From: Methanothrix harundinacea
GTDB lineage: Archaea > Halobacteriota > Methanosarcinia > Methanotrichales > Methanotrichaceae
Assembly (NCBI GenBank): GCA_002506535.1
Contig: DAXT01000023.1
Coordinates: 3,260-67,259 of the forward strand
Length of the DNA: 64,000 nucleotides
Direction: 5' to 3'
Positions 39,328-47,605 of this stretch are shown here, piece by piece (position 1 is the stretch's first letter; each line of letters begins with the position of its first letter). The notes under the pieces are model-generated. The model saw nothing but the letters and a program-made list of their open reading frames with translations. It was not told the DNA's origin and made no database searches. Both the position numbers and the translations under genes were made by a program.

Positions 39328-39463
39328 TTATGCCGGCGGCTTCGCAAATATAGGCGGTGACCTGGACAGGCCTTTGAAATTATACCTTGAATTATTTATA
39401 ATAACCTTCCACCCGCCCCGCCGGGATAAGGTTAAATGCAAATAAGGATCTCAAGCCTCTTTC

Positions 39464-41173
39464 ATGCCGGGCAGAAGATCCTCCAGCTACGCCTTTATGG
39501 CCTCCGAGAAGCCCCTCATCGGAAAGACGATACCGGATATGTTCGACGAGATCGCGGAAAAGTACCCCGAGAACGACGCCATCGTCTCGATCCACCAGGG
39601 GCTGCGGTACACCTACCGCGAGCTTCAACAGGAGGTCAACCGCGCGGCGAAGGGATTTCTCGCTTTAGGCCTACAGAAGGGCGACCGGTTGGCGATATGG
39701 GCGACGAACATCGCCGAGTGGGTCATCTGCCAGTTCGCCACCGCCAAGGTGGGGATCATCATGGTGAACATCAACCCCGCCTACCGGACCCACGAGCTGT
39801 TGTATGCGCTCAAGCAGTCGGAGGCCCAGGCCCTCTTTCTCATCGACCGGTTCAAGACCTCCGACTACGTCGGTATGTTCCGCGATATCTGCCCGGAATC
39901 AGCGGAGGCAGAGCCCGGCAAGATATCCTGCGAGAATTTGCCTTTCCTAAAGACGGCTGTCTTGATCAGAGGGGAGGAGAGGCCGGGGATGCGCACCTGG
40001 GAGGAGGTCCTTAAGATGGGCGAAGAGGTCGGCGACGACCTCCTCCGGGCGGAGCAGGAGAGCCTCGACTTCGACGACCCCATCAACATCCAGTACACCT
40101 CCGGGACGACCGGCTTTCCCAAGGGGGTCGTCCTCACCCACCACAACATCCTCAACAACGGCTACTTCATCGGCGAATGCATGAAGTTCACCGATAAGGA
40201 CCGGCTCTGCATCCCCGTCCCCTTCTACCACTGCTTCGGGATGGTCCTATCGAACATGGCCTGCATGACCCACGGGGCGGCGATGGTCCTGCCGGCGGAG
40301 TACTTCGACCCCGCCTCGACCCTCGCCGCCGTCGAGCTGGAGAGATGCACCGCCCTCCACGGCGTCCCCACCATGTTCGTCGCGGAGCTGGAGCACCCCG
40401 ACTTCGATAAGTACGACCTGTCGAGCCTGCGGACCGGTATCATGGCCGGCTCCCCCTGCCCGACGGAGTACATGAAGAAGGTGAGCACCCTCATGAACAT
40501 GGGGGAGGTGGTGATCACCTACGGCCAGACGGAGGCCTCCCCCGGGATCACCATGTCCTCGACCTCCGACTCCCTGGAGCGGAGGGTCTCCACCGTCGGA
40601 AAACCGATGCCTCACACCGAGGTGAAGATCACCGACCCCAAGACCGGCAAGATCATGCCCCGGGGCGAGACCGGGGAGATCTGCGCCCGGGGGTACGCCA
40701 TCATGAGGTGCTACTACAACAACCCCGGCGCCACCGATAAGGCGATCGACAAGGAGGGGTGGCTCCACACCGGCGACCTGGGGGTCCTGGACGACGAGGA
40801 CTACTGCAAGATCACCGGCCGGCTCAAGGACATGGTGATCCGTGGCGGCGAGAACATCTACCCCCGGGAGATCGAGGAGTTCCTCTACACCCACCCCGAC
40901 ATAAGCGACGTCCAGGTTATCGGCGTTCCCGACGCCAGGTACGGCGAGGAGCTTATGGCCTGGATCAAGCTGAAGGAAGGCCGGACCCTCACCGCCGAGG
41001 ACGTGTTGGCGTTCTGCAGGGGGAGGATCGCCCACTTCAAGATCCCCCGGTACATCAAGTTCGTCGACGGCTTCCCCATGACCGTCACCGGCAAGATCCA
41101 GAAGTACAAGATGAGGGAGGAGTCGATAAAGGAGCTGGGCCTGGAAGAGGTGGCGAGGACGGAGACGGCCTGA
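39464..41173 (+). CDS. AMP-forming acyl-CoA synthetase
   Basis: Activates a carboxylic acid to its CoA thioester through an acyl-adenylate. 569 residues of the ANL superfamily: P-loop-like IQYTSGTTGFPKGVVLTH, VITYGQTEASP, GWLHTGDLGVLDDEDY, ITGRLKDMVIRGGENIYP and the catalytic Lys in MTVTGKIQKYKM. The layout matches medium/long-chain fatty acyl-CoA ligases of the FadD/AcsM type rather than acetyl-CoA synthetase. In an acetate-using methanogen it may serve a branched or aromatic acid; the substrate is unknown. ATG 39464 or 39503 (MASEKPLIG). A 17-bp repeat begins in its stop context. Confidence 0.9.
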   Translation: MPGRRSSSYAFMASEKPLIGKTIPDMFDEIAEKYPENDAIVSIHQGLRYTYRELQQEVNRAAKGFLALGLQKGDRLAIWATNIAEWVICQFATAKVGIIMVNINPAYRTHELLYALKQSEAQALFLIDRFKTSDYVGMFRDICPESAEAEPGKISCENLPFLKTAVLIRGEERPGMRTWEEVLKMGEEVGDDLLRAEQESLDFDDPINIQYTSGTTGFPKGVVLTHHNILNNGYFIGECMKFTDKDRLCIPVPFYHCFGMVLSNMACMTHGAAMVLPAEYFDPASTLAAVELERCTALHGVPTMFVAELEHPDFDKYDLSSLRTGIMAGSPCPTEYMKKVSTLMNMGEVVITYGQTEASPGITMSSTSDSLERRVSTVGKPMPHTEVKITDPKTGKIMPRGETGEICARGYAIMRCYYNNPGATDKAIDKEGWLHTGDLGVLDDEDYCKITGRLKDMVIRGGENIYPREIEEFLYTHPDISDVQVIGVPDARYGEELMAWIKLKEGRTLTAEDVLAFCRGRIAHFKIPRYIKFVDGFPMTVTGKIQKYKMREESIKELGLEEVARTETA

Positions 41174-41217
41174 AGACAGAGATGGCCTGAAGCTGGTGCC
41201 GGCCTGAAGGCGGAGAC
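41167..41217. repeat. 17-bp tandem repeat at the acyl-CoA synthetase stop codon
   Basis: GGCCTGAAGACAGAGAT (41167-41183), GGCCTGAAGCTGGTGCC (41184-41200) and GGCCTGAAGGCGGAGAC (41201-41217). The first unit contains the gene's stop codon TGA at 41171-41173, and the GGCCTGA core recurs again near 41320. Confidence 0.75.
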
Positions 41218-41540
41218 CGCCTCCTTCCGGCGACGGTTCGAAGTCGCAAAACAGACCCAAGTCGGCAAACCCCCACTTACCGGAAACTGCGCCCCGTCGG
41301 GGACGGCCTCTGGTCTTGGACGGCCTGAGGCCGGAGAAAAACCCCTCCCATCTTCGATAGATCCCGTCCATTCCCTTCGTCGGAGCGGAATTTTTAATAT
41401 CAGTAACCACCATCCTTAGACGAGAGGCGGGTGGTTCAAGATCGATCCCGGATAATCGGCGAGGATAGATCGACCTCAATTCCTCTTAGTCTCTTGCGAT
41501 AAACCCCGCTGGACCGGTTTTCGAGCTGGAAGGGTTTTCG
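41174..41540. other. Spacer before the cation-chloride cotransporter gene
   Basis: 367 nt. The left 50 nt are the stop-proximal repeat. TTTTTAATATC at about 41390-41400 is a TATA candidate for the cotransporter gene. No small gene or RNA was recognised. Confidence 0.45.
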
Positions 41541-43859
41541 ATGGTGGAGAGTGCGACTTTGAATGAAGCTGACAGAGGAGATCATCCGGCCCCTCCCGCC
41601 GAATATCCAGGAGTTCCGGTGGCGTCTGAGGACGTCACCCGCCCCCCCGACGAGGAGACGCTCCAGGAGCAGATAGAGGAGAAGAAGGCCCCCACCCGGA
41701 GGCTCTACGGAACCTTCGCAGGGGTCTTCACCCCTACCCTCCTCACCATCCTTGGGGTGATCATGTTCCTCCGCCTCGGCTGGGTGGTGGGGAACGCAGG
41801 CCTCCTGGGGGCGCTCTTGATTATCCTCCTCTCCTTCGTCATAACCACCTTCACCGCTCTCTCCCTCTCCTCCATAACTACCAACATCAGGATCGGTGGT
41901 GGAGGGGCCTTCTCCATCATATCCCAATCCCTGGGCCTCGAGGTCGGAGGTAGCATCGGGATCCCCCTCTACATCGGCCAGGCCCTGGCCGTCGTCATGT
42001 ACATCTTCGGCTTTCGGGCAGGGTGGCTCTGGATCTTCCCCGACCACCCGCCGATCATGGTGGACCTGGGGGCCTTCGCTCTCCTCTTCGTCATAGCCTA
42101 CATCAGCGCCGGCCTCGCCTTCCGGGTCCAGTACCTGATCATGGCGGTGATCATCTCATCCCTCATCTCCGTCGCCCTCGCCGCCTATTTCGGGTCGATG
42201 ACCGAGCCGATCACCTGGTGGGGCGCCTTCCCCGGCTCCGTCGAGGACGGCTTCTCCGGGATCGCCTTCTGGGGCGTCTTCGCCGTCTTCTTCCCGGCGG
42301 CGACGGGGATCATGGCCGGGGCTAACATGTCCGGCGAACTCAAAGATCCGCGCCGGAGCATACCCTTCGGGACCCTCGCCGCCATCGCCATCAGCCTCGC
42401 CGTCTACCTAGCCCTCGCCTTCTGGCTCGCCAGGACCGCCACCCCCGAGGAGCTCGTCACCAACTACAACGTCATGATAGACCGGTCCGCCTACGGCCCC
42501 CTCGTCCTGGGGGGGCTGCTGGGAGCCACCTTCTCCTCCGCCCTCGCCTCCATCGTCGGCGCGCCCCGGATCCTCCAGGCCCTCGGCGAGCACAACATCC
42601 TCCCAAGGGGCGGGTGGTTCGCCGAGAGGAGCGGCTCCGGCGAGCCGAGGAACGCCATGATCGTTACAGGGGTGATAGTCGTCTTTGCCCTGATGCTCCG
42701 AGACCTCAACTCCATAGCGCCCCTCGTCACCATGTTCTTCCTCATAACCTACGCCATGATCAACGTCGTCGTCCTGATAGAGCAGAGCCTCAAGCTCGTG
42801 AGCTTCCGGCCCCTCTTCCGGATCCCCCGGATCGTCCCCTTCGTCGGCGCCTTCGGCTGTCTATTTGCCATGTTCATCGTCAACTCCGTCTTCAGCTTGG
42901 TGGCGGTGGTGATCGTCCTCGCCATCCACGGCCACCTCATCCGCCGCCACCTCAAGGCCCCCTTCGGAGACGTCCGTAGCGGCCTCTTCGTCGCCGTCGC
43001 CGAGTGGGCGGCAAAGAGGGTCTACGAGATGGCCGCCTCCAAGGAGAGGACTTGGACGGCGAACCTCCTCATCCCTGTCGAGGACCCCCAGGATCTCCGG
43101 GGGACCTTCAACTTCATCAGGGATATCGCCCACCCAAAGGGTTTCATCAAGATCCTGGGGCTCTCAGGCGACGGCGACGCCGAGAGGATGAGGCTGCGAC
43201 TTTCTGGCCTCGCCGAGGCCTTCAGAGGTTCTGGGGTCTCCGCCTCCTGGACGGTCATCGACGTCGGCGAGTTCGAGGATAACCTGGTGGCGGGGATGCA
43301 GGCCCTCGGCGGCGCCTTCTTCAAGCCGAGCGTTATATTCCTGAAGCTTCCGGGATCTTCGGAGAGGGACGAGGGGATAAAGAGGGTGATAAAGAAGGCG
43401 AACGAGAGCGGCCTTGGGGTCCTCCTCTTCGCCGACCATCCGAAGGCGGGGCTCGGACGACGGAAGTCGATAAACCTATGGATCGAGGACAGAAGCCCAG
43501 ACTGGGATATGACGATGGAGCTGGGGAATATGGACCTGGCGATCCTCATCGCCTACAAGCTGAAGCGGAACTGGAAGGCGTCCCTGAACCTGATCACCTT
43601 CGTCGAGGAGAAGGAGTACGTCGAGGCTGCCCAGGAGTACCTGACGAACCTCATGGAGCTCGCCCGGATCCCCAACGCCCGGGCCTACGTCGTCGTCGGC
43701 GGGATGGAGGGCGACATCGCCGAGACGCCTCTATCCTCCCTGAACATATTCAGCCTATCGCCGGATCCTGACCTGGCGGCCGTCCGCCGGACTGTGGAGA
43801 AGACTCAGTCCGCCTGCCTCTTCGCCCTGGACTCGGGGGAAGAGAGCGCCCTGGCTTAG
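41541..43859 (+). CDS. Cation-chloride cotransporter (APC superfamily)
   Basis: 772 residues: a charged N-terminus, about twelve membrane helices and a roughly 260-residue cytosolic C-terminal domain. FTPTLLTILGVIMFLRLGWV and GGGGAFSIISQSLGLEVGG are hallmark stretches of the NKCC/KCC cation-chloride family (TM1 and TM2-3), and GIMAGANMSGELKDP is the TM6-7 loop. The C-terminal domain (IPVEDPQDLRGTFNFIRDIA) resembles the USP-like regulatory domain of prokaryotic members, such as the crystallised Methanosarcina acetivorans protein. It should move K+ or Na+ with Cl-, for volume or salt balance; two ClC proteins lie a few kb away. Confidence 0.92.
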   Translation: MVESATLNEADRGDHPAPPAEYPGVPVASEDVTRPPDEETLQEQIEEKKAPTRRLYGTFAGVFTPTLLTILGVIMFLRLGWVVGNAGLLGALLIILLSFVITTFTALSLSSITTNIRIGGGGAFSIISQSLGLEVGGSIGIPLYIGQALAVVMYIFGFRAGWLWIFPDHPPIMVDLGAFALLFVIAYISAGLAFRVQYLIMAVIISSLISVALAAYFGSMTEPITWWGAFPGSVEDGFSGIAFWGVFAVFFPAATGIMAGANMSGELKDPRRSIPFGTLAAIAISLAVYLALAFWLARTATPEELVTNYNVMIDRSAYGPLVLGGLLGATFSSALASIVGAPRILQALGEHNILPRGGWFAERSGSGEPRNAMIVTGVIVVFALMLRDLNSIAPLVTMFFLITYAMINVVVLIEQSLKLVSFRPLFRIPRIVPFVGAFGCLFAMFIVNSVFSLVAVVIVLAIHGHLIRRHLKAPFGDVRSGLFVAVAEWAAKRVYEMAASKERTWTANLLIPVEDPQDLRGTFNFIRDIAHPKGFIKILGLSGDGDAERMRLRLSGLAEAFRGSGVSASWTVIDVGEFEDNLVAGMQALGGAFFKPSVIFLKLPGSSERDEGIKRVIKKANESGLGVLLFADHPKAGLGRRKSINLWIEDRSPDWDMTMELGNMDLAILIAYKLKRNWKASLNLITFVEEKEYVEAAQEYLTNLMELARIPNARAYVVVGGMEGDIAETPLSSLNIFSLSPDPDLAAVRRTVEKTQSACLFALDSGEESALA

Positions 43860-43870
43860 GGGGAGCAGTC

Positions 43871-44683
43871 TCACTTCCCCCCGTGGCTTCGGACGTGCTC
43901 CCAGCCCCGGCGGAGCTCTCCTCCCTCATCGCCCTTGTCGTATATCGATGGGTCCGTCCTGCCGTAGAGCGCTCGGTCCTCCCCCACGGGGCAGACTTTT
44001 ATGCAGACGCCGCAGGGCGAGACCCCCCTCTTGGCCAATCCCGCGCTGTAGGCGGTGCAGGCGCTTTTGTCGGCGATACCTGCCGGGTAGTCCCGATCGT
44101 CCAAGGCGCGAGCGGGGCAGAGCCGGACGCACCTCATGCACCGGGTGCACAGGTCGTCGGCGATCACCGGATCGGCCGGAAGCTGCGCCGCCGTGAATAC
44201 GGAGCCGAAGCGGACCCGGGGGCCAAACTCCCTCGTCAGGAGGACGTTGTTCACCCCGAAGGTCCCCAGGCCCGCAAGGTAAGCGGCGTGCCGGTGGGAA
44301 AAGAAGGCGACGGGGTTCTTCAGGAGCGCCTCGACGTCGGCGTAGCCGTCCCGGGGGACGAAGACCGAAGGAAAACCCCGGTTGTTGAGGAAGTTTGAGA
44401 TCCGGTAGGTGTACTGGTCGAGGAGGATGTTGACGGTCCGGTAGAGCTCCCGGTACCATACGGAGGGAGAGGTCTCCAGGGCCGGCAGGGTGACGGGAAG
44501 GCCGATAACTACGACCGACCTCGCCTCGGGGTATATGGCCTGGGGCCAGAACTCCCCGGGGACCCAGGGCTTGAAGGGGGCTATCGCCCAGCGGTCGGCG
44601 GCGGCGACCCCCACCAGGGGGATCTCCATATCGCGGCACCGTTCCAGGATGGCTTCTTTCAACTCGGCGGTCATGACGGCCAC
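43871..44683 (-). CDS. QueG-like double 4Fe-4S reductase-type protein
   Basis: 270 residues. The C-terminal half has two 4Fe-4S motifs, DDLCTRCMRCVRLCPARAL and SPCGVCIKVCPVGEDRALYG, after an N-terminal domain like that of epoxyqueuosine reductase QueG (SVVVIGLPV, HAAYLAGLGTFGVNNVLLT, RFGSVFTAAQLPAD). QueG itself is bacterial and binds cobalamin; archaeal relatives are usually unassigned reductases, so I do not claim epoxyqueuosine activity. Its 3' end faces the cotransporter gene with a 10-nt gap. The ATG at 44683 or 44674 is followed directly by coding sequence typical of the family. Confidence 0.8.
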   Translation of the reverse strand: MAVMTAELKEAILERCRDMEIPLVGVAAADRWAIAPFKPWVPGEFWPQAIYPEARSVVVIGLPVTLPALETSPSVWYRELYRTVNILLDQYTYRISNFLNNRGFPSVFVPRDGYADVEALLKNPVAFFSHRHAAYLAGLGTFGVNNVLLTREFGPRVRFGSVFTAAQLPADPVIADDLCTRCMRCVRLCPARALDDRDYPAGIADKSACTAYSAGLAKRGVSPCGVCIKVCPVGEDRALYGRTDPSIYDKGDEGGELRRGWEHVRSHGGK

Positions 44684-44689
44684 CTATCC

Positions 44690-44757
44690 CCTTGAGGCTT
44701 CACGCTCCTTAAGGCTTCATGCTCCTTGAGACTCCACGATCCTCGATACTCCATTAC
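44690..44757. repeat. Four-copy 17-bp tandem repeat upstream of the QueG-like gene
   Basis: Units CCTTGAGGCTTCACGCT, CCTTAAGGCTTCATGCT, CCTTGAGACTCCACGAT and CCTCGATACTCCATTAC run without gaps from 44690 to 44757. Divergence grows away from the QueG-like gene. The array separates that gene from the small membrane protein upstream of it. Confidence 0.8.
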
Positions 44758-44780
44758 CCTTACCTTCTTTTGAGGGAGCT

Positions 44781-44981
44781 CTAGGCTCTCCAGAAATTCC
44801 AGAGCGGGACTATCGCGAGGACGGCGAAGACGAGGCCGTACCAGTGCCATTCGAGGCTCAGGAGAGGCGGCCAGAGCTTTGCGATCATCAGCGTAAAGGC
44901 GGCGACGCTGAACTTCGTCAGCGCCATGTCGATACATGTGAACTTGCCGATCTTTTGGTTGGCCCAGCCGAAGAGGTTCAT
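44781..44981 (-). CDS. Small membrane protein
   Basis: 66 residues, MNLFGWANQKIGKFTCID at the start, then two hydrophobic segments (FSVAAFTLMIAKLW and HWYGLVFAVLAIVPLWNFW). No family recognised. A strong minus-strand TATA (GATATATAATC, about 45003-45013) lies about 27 nt upstream of the ATG, which suggests a short or absent leader and supports a real gene. It is probably an accessory or structural membrane peptide. The gene downstream, across a 17-bp repeat array, is the QueG-like protein. Confidence 0.65.
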   Translation of the reverse strand: MNLFGWANQKIGKFTCIDMALTKFSVAAFTLMIAKLWPPLLSLEWHWYGLVFAVLAIVPLWNFWRA

Positions 44982-45375
44982 GGCTCATAAATTTCTCCGA
45001 GAGATTATATATCTCTTCGCCTCCGGCTCCCCCGCAGCCAATCCTGTCACTCCATCCGCTCGTGGTGAGGAGGGGGGATGGGCGCTTCCGCCGGCCTGGA
45101 GTCACCGCCGCCCGACAAGCCCCGCTGGTCTCCAGGCGAAGGCTGCAAAGATCGCCGCCCCAAAACGCCCCGAATCTCTCGGCGACCCCGTCGGCTCAAA
45201 AGCCCCGGGACCGCCGCCTTTTGGCTGGAGGAGCCGGGGCATATCCTATATCCGGCATTTCGCATTAACGGTTTGAAGGCTCATCATTTTTTCTGCTATC
45301 GATTTTTGAGAATCGATATCCATCGACTCTAGTTACCCACCCTAAATGGCGAAGAGCCTTATCTCATCTCTCCGC
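44982..45375. other. Gene-free spacer with one perfect hairpin
   Basis: 394 nt between the small membrane gene and the 4Fe-4S protein gene. It contains the TATA box of the small membrane gene and a perfect 7-bp inverted repeat ATCGATT / AATCGAT (45298-45304 and 45311-45317), 60 nt beyond the end of the coenzyme M operon. The hairpin is followed on the minus strand by AGCAG and an A-run, so it is not a classical terminator. Nothing else seen. Confidence 0.5.
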
Positions 45376-46068
45376 TCACCAGACCTTCAGATCGATCCCC
45401 TCGATCCTGACCATCCTCCCCTCGGAGTGGACGATCACCCCGGAGTGGACCTTCTGCATCATGCAGTGGACAGGAAGGAACCTGACCGTCTCGCCGACCT
45501 CGGGGACCCTGCCTCTGCTGACGACCCCCTCAAAGGCCGCCACCATGCAGACCCCTACGTCCCTGGGGGCGAAGCTATCGTCCCCCAGGAGGTGGCGGGG
45601 GCCCACCATCTGGACGGTGACCAGGCCGTGATCGATCTTGATGATCTCGCCAAAATGAGTTATTGGACAGCCGAGGGGACGGTAGCGGAGGACGTCGCCC
45701 ACCTCGAACCCGGCGTCCCGGTCGATGACGAGGAGATCCTCCCGGCAGGAGGGGTCCCCGGGGAGGGGCGCCAGGGCGAAATCAGCGACCAGGCCGTCGA
45801 TCACCCCCCGGATCTCGACCTCTTCATCGACCTTTCCCTCCGCCCACCGCAGTCTCATCTCCGGAAGCTTTACCTCGATCTCTCCCCTCTTTGCAAGATG
45901 CCTGTCCCGGCCCAGGAAGGGACAGAGATCGAGGGGGACGTCGGTCTCCAGATCCCGCGCCCCCAACAGGGCCCGGGCGAACTCCCGGCAGCTCCTGAAA
46001 CCGCACTCCCCGCAGTTGTATCCGGGGAGAAGATCTGTCAGCTCCATCACCATGCTAACACCGTCCAT
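45376..46068 (-). CDS. 4Fe-4S-domain protein of the cysteate synthase operon
   Basis: 230 residues. The N-terminus has LLPGYNCGECGFRSCREFAR followed by a fourth Cys in LDLCPFLG: the C-x2-C-x4-C-x(n)-C pattern of the single 4Fe-4S domain found in RnfB and in the corrinoid Fe-S protein of acetyl-CoA synthase. The remaining 170 residues are beta-rich with no enzyme motif I recognise (DRDAGFEVGDVLRYRPLGCP, MVAAFEGVVSRG). It is the last gene of the run cysteate synthase, ABC ATPase, NTPase, 4Fe-4S, after a 71-nt gap. Function unknown; electron or sulfur delivery is an inference from the cluster and context. Confidence 0.75.
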   Translation of the reverse strand: MDGVSMVMELTDLLPGYNCGECGFRSCREFARALLGARDLETDVPLDLCPFLGRDRHLAKRGEIEVKLPEMRLRWAEGKVDEEVEIRGVIDGLVADFALAPLPGDPSCREDLLVIDRDAGFEVGDVLRYRPLGCPITHFGEIIKIDHGLVTVQMVGPRHLLGDDSFAPRDVGVCMVAAFEGVVSRGRVPEVGETVRFLPVHCMMQKVHSGVIVHSEGRMVRIEGIDLKVW

Positions 46069-46139
46069 ATATCACAGATTCGAGGGAAATAGAGGCAAGC
46101 ACTCCGACGTCTCCATCGACTGGCTTTCCGTTCCCCATC

Positions 46140-46838
46140 CTACTCTCCTGAGTACTCCATGAACCCGTCGAGGTGGCGGAGGACCCCCCGGTGGTGTCTC
46201 TTCGATACCCGCAACTCCCCGGCGCAGAGGGTGCATATGGCGAGGGGCGGGTTGTGGCGCAGGTGCATATCGTCGCTGGCCTCGGGACCGTCCCTTATCA
46301 GCTCCGCCAGCTCTGCCGCGCCCTTCCCGGTGAGGCCGTTCGCCTCGACGATCCTGCATCCGGGGTTCACCTCCAGGATCCTCTCCCGGAAGACCTCCCT
46401 CTCAGCCTGGGAGACTATATCCCCCTTGGTGACGACGACGACGTCGGCGGTCGTCAGGAGCGGCCCCACCTTCAGGGGGGCGTTGGGCCCCGTGGTGACG
46501 TCGATGACGCAGACGGCGAGACACCTGTCAGGGTAAGGGGCGCACCGGAGGCATAGCCCCGCCGTCTCGTTGAGGAGGAGGTCGGCCTCCTGGCTGGAAG
46601 CCCACTCAAGCATCTCGTCGACGTTGTAGATGGAGTAGTGGTCGGGGCACATGTCCTTGGCTAGGCCCACGGCGACGGGGATGCCGAGCCTCTCAAACCT
46701 CCTGTCGTCCTCGGTCCAGAGACAGTCGATCTTGACTACGGCGGGCCGCAGGCCATACCTTATGAGGCTCCTTGCGGCGTGGATCAGAACGGAAGTCTTC
46801 CCGGAGCCGGGGGTTCCCGCCAAAACCACAAGCTTCAC
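46140..46838 (-). CDS. HypB/CobW-like P-loop NTPase of the cysteate synthase operon
   Basis: 232 residues of the SIMIBI class. The P-loop is VLAGTPGSGKTSVL at the very N-terminus; DLLLNETAGLCLRC is the switch/Walker B region and VVVTKGDIV the base-recognition motif. HypB and CobW relatives load nickel, zinc or cobalt centres using GTP. Several Cys lie in CLRCAPYPDRCLAVC and near the C-terminus in AICTLCAGEL, as in metal-handling members. The start codon overlaps the 3' end of the ABC ATPase gene by 4 nt (46835-46838), so translation is probably coupled. Target metalloprotein unknown. Confidence 0.78.
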   Translation of the reverse strand: MKLVVLAGTPGSGKTSVLIHAARSLIRYGLRPAVVKIDCLWTEDDRRFERLGIPVAVGLAKDMCPDHYSIYNVDEMLEWASSQEADLLLNETAGLCLRCAPYPDRCLAVCVIDVTTGPNAPLKVGPLLTTADVVVVTKGDIVSQAEREVFRERILEVNPGCRIVEANGLTGKGAAELAELIRDGPEASDDMHLRHNPPLAICTLCAGELRVSKRHHRGVLRHLDGFMEYSGE

Positions 46839-47605
46839 GTCGCGGCCCCCACCACCTCGCCCCGCCTGATAGTCTCCCGGAGGTCCATCAGCCAGTCGTC
46901 GACTTTCGCCAGATCCTCGCAGACCTTCTGCTCACCAGGGGAGGTCTCGATCACCCTCACCATCCCGCCGTTCTTCATCACGACCCTCCGGGATGTCATG
47001 AGGGCGAGCATCGGGTCGTGGGTCACGACGACGACGATCTTCCCCTCCCCTGTCAGGAGGTCCAGGGCCTCCCTCTTCTTGATCCCGGCGTTCTCGATCT
47101 CGTCGATGAGGACTATTGGAGAATCGCTGATGACGGCGATGTCGGCGGTCATGAGCGCCCTCGACTGGCCACCGCTCAGTATCGTCAGGTGGTGGTCGGG
47201 ATGGACCGGCTCTCCGGTGAGGGTGTTGGCGAGCTCGATCACCCGCTCCGCCACGTCGGGGGACCGCCCCCTGCTCTTGGCGTGCATCCTGAGGAACTCG
47301 TCGACGCTCATGTCGGCGAGGAAGTGCATATTCTGGGAGAGCTGGGCTATCAGCTTCTTTCGAGGATCGGACCTAGTCTCGGCCCGGGGCTCGCAGCCGT
47401 CGATCAGGATCTTGCGGCCCGAGGGGGTGTCTCCTACGGCGAACTGCTCGATGTCGGCTATCAGGGAGCTCTTTCCCGATCCCGTCGGACCTACGATCCC
47501 TATCACCTCGCCCCGGTGCATCTCCAGCCTCTCCACCAGATCCGGAGATCCGTCTTTATCGACCCCGCCGATTATGGTGAGGGTGCAGGCCCGGTCCGTC
47601 GTCAT
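46835..47605 (-). CDS. Soluble ABC-type ATPase of the cysteate synthase operon
   Basis: 256 residues with a complete ABC cassette and no membrane segment: Walker A GIVGPTGSGKSSLI, Q-loop IAQLSQNMHFL, signature LTILSGGQSRAL, Walker B SPIVLIDEIENAG and H-loop VVVVTHDPML. No permease is adjacent, so it is not an ordinary transporter; it is closer in plan to stand-alone ATPases of the SufC or AtwA kind. Its ATG shares the last base of the cysteate synthase stop (TAATG at 47605), indicating translational coupling. The partner is presumably one of the operon proteins. Confidence 0.82.
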   Translation of the reverse strand: MTTDRACTLTIIGGVDKDGSPDLVERLEMHRGEVIGIVGPTGSGKSSLIADIEQFAVGDTPSGRKILIDGCEPRAETRSDPRKKLIAQLSQNMHFLADMSVDEFLRMHAKSRGRSPDVAERVIELANTLTGEPVHPDHHLTILSGGQSRALMTADIAVISDSPIVLIDEIENAGIKKREALDLLTGEGKIVVVVTHDPMLALMTSRRVVMKNGGMVRVIETSPGEQKVCEDLAKVDDWLMDLRETIRRGEVVGAAT

